The position numbers were made by a program, and so were the translations under genes. Below, in pieces: positions 60,009 through 64,000 of a stretch of 64,000 nt of DNA. Each line of letters opens with the position of its first letter. Position 1 is the stretch's first letter. Source of the DNA: Apostichopus japonicus. Lineage: Eukaryota > Echinodermata > Holothuroidea > Aspidochirotida > Stichopodidae. The stretch covers positions 31,164,611-31,228,610 of the forward strand of contig NC_092576.1 of the NCBI RefSeq assembly GCF_037975245.1, given 5' to 3'. The notes beneath the pieces were generated by a model. It made no database searches. It saw nothing but the letters and a program-made list of their open reading frames with translations, and was not told where the DNA came from.

Positions 60009-63000
60009 AAACATCCAGCACAGTGAGCCATGTTCTGGGTGAGATTGTAACAGCGACGCAAGGGGGCTCAACAGATTTCTATTCATCTATTGTCGGGGAG
60101 CGGCCTACTACCACTGTTGTGATGAATGGTTCTCGGATTAAGGCAGTTATCGATACAGGTTCAGCTGTAACACTTCTATCCAAGGCTCATTTCTTGACGT
60201 TGTTCGCAGGGAAGTCACTGGTAGAATTAAGGTGGCTTGGGTTAAAGGCAGTCAATCAAACAAGGATTCCCTTCTTAGGATATTTTGAGATAGATGTAGA
60301 AGTTGGTGGCGAAGTGATACCCAACCGTGGTATTCTGGTGGTTGAAGACGATCAAGACCCTCCATTGTTACTGGGCATGAATATCATCCACCGAATGTCA
60401 GGAGAAGTTCTTGTTGACATGCTTGGGTACAAAATGGATGAGTCAACGCTGTCGAAGCCAGTCTCTACTTTGGCACGGATACCTGGGAAGAACAAAGTTA
60501 AGTTACCAGCAAGATCAGTCCAGGTGGTTAATGTTTCCTGTCCTGTGCATGCGTCGGCAACAGAAGTGGTAATAGAACCAGTCAGCCAACTGCCGAAGGG
60601 AGTTTCTGTAGGCGCAACTCTGACAGTTGGTACAAATAGACTTCATCTTCAAGTCATGAACCTTACCGATGAAGACATTTGGCTGGAACCTAGGACACCT
60701 CTAGGAATTATCCAGTCTCCATCCTTTGTTGAAGACGGTCTTGTCACTGGGGAGAAAGCTGAAATTCAAGTAAACCAGATCACCACAGAAACACCTTCAT
60801 TCCATGAGACTGCTATACCTTTTACCCTATCACCAAGTTTGACCCCAACTCAACGACAGCAGGCAGTTGACTTGATCAACAGAAATCAGGACATATTTGC
60901 TTATTCTGATGACCAACTGGGTTTTGCTGAAGGAGTCACACATAAGATCAACACTATAGATGACATTCCAGTTAAGCAGCCTCACCGACGGATTCCACCT
61001 TCACAATGGGAAGAGGTCAAGGAACATATCCGGAAGTTGCTAGATAATGGGGTCATAAGGCCGAGTACCAGTCCGTACGCATCGCCGATTGTGTTAGTCC
61101 GCAAGTCTGACGGCAGTCTTCGTCTTTGTGTTGACTACCGCAAACTTAATATGAAGACCATTAAGGATGCCTATCCGATTCCCAGAATAGATGAGTCAAT
61201 CGATGCTTTACATGGAACGAAGTGGTTTTCTACCATCGACCTTCTTTCAGGGTATCATCAAGTTGCCATGGAAGAGGCTGATAAACATAAGACAAGTTTT
61301 ACAACACCATTTGGTTTGTATGAATATAATCGGATGCCATTCGGTCTGTCAAACGCTCCTGGTACCTTTCAACGGTTAATGCAGGCTTGTCTACATGACC
61401 AATTCTTCACCTCTGTGCTTTGCTACCTCGACGACATCCTGGTGTTTTCCAAGTCCTTTGATGATCATCTGGTCAATTTACAAAGAGTATTCGATAGACT
61501 CCGGCAACAAGGCCTGAAAATAAAACCATCGAAGTGCACCTTCTTCCAGTCTGAAGTGAAGTATCTGGGTCATCGAGTAACTGCGGATGGAGTAAGACCA
61601 GATCCTGACAAGGTTCAAGCCGTTAAGAATTGGCCTGAGCCGCAGAATGTGAAGGATCTACGATCGTTTCTGGGATTTTGCTCCTTTTACCGACGGTTTG
61701 TCGTAGATTTCGCCAAGACGGCAAAGCCACTCCATGCACTGGTGTCCACTAGCCTACAAAATCAACGTGCTAAGAAAGAAACACCGTTTCTCTGGACAAC
61801 CGAGCATCAGATTGCATTCCAAGAACTGAAGGATAAGATGTGCCGACAGGTTGTGTTAGCTTATGCTGACTACTCACTACCATTTGAAGTTGAAATTGAT
61901 GCGTCACTCCAAGGTTTGGGTGCTGTCCTATTGCAACGCAAAGATGGACAACGAAAGGTCATAGCCTTTGCCAGCAGAACTCTCCGAGGTGCAGAGAGAA
62001 ATATGCAGAAGTATTCCAGTTTCAAGTTAGAACTGCTTGGTCTGAAATGGGCAGTAACCGAGAAGTTTCGGGAATACTTGCTGGGCAACAAGTTCATCGT
62101 CTACACGGACAATAACCCCTTAGCTCACTTGGATAATGCTAAACTTGATGCAGCATCACAACGATGGGTAGGAGCTCTTGCTTCATTCGATTTCACTCCC
62201 AAGTACAAACCAGGACGGTTGAACACTGGAGCCGATGCCCTGTCCAGACGCCCACATGTGCCACAGCCTGATGTAACCTCGAGTGAACTTGGTCAAGGAG
62301 TAGGACTAACAGTTGTTCCTGCAGAATTGATTGAGGCAATTTCCAAGCCAAATGTGGAAGTGAGTGTCAATCAAGTGAATGCCGTGAAGACATCACCTTT
62401 GGTGTTCCCATCCTACACCAAGGACCAACTGAGAAATTTCCAACAGAACGATCCAGTAATTAGAAAGTTCTACACTTTCTGGTTGACCAAGGTAAAACCC
62501 TCAGTTGAAGAACGGGTAAAACATAGTGAGATGTCCCTACTTGTGAAGCAGTGGGACAAAATTCAAGAGTATGAAGGACTCTTGTATCGGTCTATAGAAG
62601 ATGGGAAGAAACAACAGTTAATTCTTCCAAAAGTTCTCCAAGAAGAAGTGCTATTTGCCTGTCACGACCAATGCGGACACCAAGGGTACAAAAGGACATT
62701 GTCACTCATCCAAGATCGGTGCTACTGGCCAAAATTTTCCCAAGACGTAGCCACCTATTGTGAAAGGTGTAACGAGTGCACACGGTGCAAAAGGCCACCC
62801 AAGATCAGAGAACCACTGAAGAGTATGATGGCAACCAGGCCAAACGAAATCCTTGCTATAGATTTCACCACCATTGAGAAAGACACAAGAGGCAAAGAAA
62901 ACATACTTGTGATGACCGATGTTTTCTCAAAGTTTACGCAGGCTATACCTACATCTAATCAGACTGCGGAGACAACTGCTAAGGTATTAGTTCGGAACTG

Positions 63001-64000
63001 GTTCCTTTTGTATGGACCACCAAAGAGACTCCACTCTGACCAGGGCCGAAACTTTGAATCGTCCCTTATACAATGCCTATGTAAAGTGTATGGGGTCAAC
63101 AAGAGCCGAACAACACCCTACCATCCGGAAGGCAACGGCCAAGCAGAGCGGTTCAACAGGACTCTGCATGATCTTCTGAAGACTCTGCCGCCAAACAAGA
63201 AGCGCCGTTGGTCAGAACATCTCCCAGAAGTCCTGTATGCTTATAATTCCACACCACACACTTCCACGAGTCTGTCTCCTTTCTTCTTGATGTTTGGAAG
63301 GGACCCAATCCTTCCAGTGGATTACCTGCTGGGGCGTGTCGATTCTCCATCTGACTCAGTCGACACGGATCCCATTGCTAACTGGGTGACGTCACATACC
63401 GAAAATTTACAGATGGCGTTCAAGAAAGCAGGGGAGCAGATGTCTTTGGAAGCAGAGGCTCGTAAAACCCAGTATGACAAGAAGGCCAAATCTCATCCAA
63501 TAACTCTTGGAACCAGGGTATACCTGAAAAACCATCCCCGTGGAATGCACAAGATAGCAGATGAATGGGGTTCCACAGTCTTTAAAGTGGTCTCTCGCCC
63601 CAATGAAAGCTCTGTGTACGTCATCGAACCGGCCGATGGTAGTGGTGGACAACGAACGGTACACCGGCGGGAAATACGGACATGCCCACAGCTGATAGAC
63701 GTACCTGTTGCTGTCTTCAAACCCGTTGCCCCAGCTCAGTGTGATCGGGAAAGGGAGTCTTCCAGTGACTCTAGTAGTGACGAGGATTATGGTTTCCGTC
63801 GACGCTTTGAAGGTGCCCTAACGAGACGTAAGCAATCAACCAGTGATGACTCTGATTCATGGTCTGATGACAGCGAGGTCACCCAACCACTACGTCGCAG
63901 TGCTCGAGTCACCAGAGGGTTTCACTCTAACATCAGCCACCTGCCAAGAAGCATTAGCAGTGTGACAAATAGTACCTTGTATGATAGTAAGTTATCAGAT
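59861..64000 (+). CDS. pol: Gypsy Pol (protease-RT-RNase H-integrase), 3' partial
   Basis: About 1380 codons open to the window edge, -1 relative to gag. The start given is the first codon after the preceding in-frame stop; production by ribosomal frameshift is inferred. Protease motif VIDTGSAVTLL at about 60146. RT with PYASPIVLVRKSDGSLR, FSTIDLLSGYHQV and YLDD at 61424-61435. RNase H with EIDASLQGLG and YTDNNPLAH. Integrase with an HHCC zinc domain near 62660-62790, the first Asp in LAIDFTT, HSDQGRNFESS and YHPEGNGQAERFNRT. A later segment near 63510-63600 resembles a GPY/F module, then an acidic Ser/Asp-rich and basic tail. All catalytic residues looked for are present. Confidence 0.94.

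Larger units (their letters stand above)
57434..64000 (+). mobile_element. Intact-looking Ty3/Gypsy LTR retrotransposon (5' part)
   Basis: 5' LTR, tRNA-Leu-type primer site, gag with one CCHC knuckle, then pol in the -1 frame (protease, reverse transcriptase, RNase H, integrase), open to the last base. Domain order protease-RT-RNase H-integrase identifies Ty3/Gypsy. No stop or frameshift interrupts the visible coding part, so this is likely a recent insertion. The 3' LTR lies outside the window. Confidence 0.93.

Noticed and set aside
59062-63720. Minus-strand ORFs opposite the Gypsy gag and pol
   Set aside because: They are antisense shadows; the plus strand carries all conserved motifs.

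Overview
This window is animal nuclear DNA, AT-rich and dominated by repeats and transposable elements. It carries one clearly recognisable host gene (signal peptidase complex subunit 1, SPCS1), part of a second one (a secreted or surface Ig-domain protein), and the edge of a tandem U2 snRNA gene array. Spliceosomal U2 genes, GT-AG introns, metazoan LINE and Ty3/Gypsy elements and short hAT-like elements point to an invertebrate. A deuterostome such as an echinoderm would fit, but nothing seen here fixes the phylum.

Layout. Positions 1-3649 (minus strand) hold the 5' two-thirds of a Tx1/L1-like non-LTR retrotransposon, with intact ORF1 and an open ORF2 that runs off the window. Its 5' end sits inside a U2 snRNA gene, after U2 nucleotide 49 or 50. 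Three further U2 genes follow in an exact 645-bp tandem array ending at 5633. From 5634 to 11.5 kb there are dispersed repeats, a 49-bp minisatellite and a tRNA-derived SINE. SPCS1 lies on the minus strand, with exons at 15788-15729, 13849-13763 and 11697-11572. Its introns hold several tandem repeats, two of which were seeded from the splice junctions of its middle exon. A 96-bp satellite (15.9-17.1 kb) and a related 48-bp satellite of nearly 8 kb (20.03-27.88 kb) follow. The 48-bp array is interrupted by an 890-bp foldback element with a 10-bp target duplication.

From 28 to 39 kb there are repeat copies and no convincing gene. From 39.3 to 46.1 kb lie two decayed, rearranged Ty3/Gypsy copies on the minus strand. 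A signal-peptide plus Ig-domain exon is at 48964-48643 (minus). A hAT-like MITE, a roughly 400-bp TAA microsatellite and a broken CR1/L2-like LINE follow. From 57434 to the window end (plus) is a structurally intact Ty3/Gypsy element: long 5' LTR, tRNA-Leu-type primer site, gag, and an overlapping pol in the -1 frame that is open to the last base. It is inserted in a copy of a dispersed element whose second, uninterrupted copy at 31 kb serves as the empty site.

The most notable feature is the U2-array/retrotransposon pair: a LINE with zinc-finger-rich ORF1 lodged at a precise point in a multicopy snRNA gene, beside an array that stops exactly at a U2 +1 position. The intact elements look recent, while most other insertions are truncated or frameshifted. 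Stretches listed as holding nothing are those where no exon, RNA or known repeat could be supported by eye.
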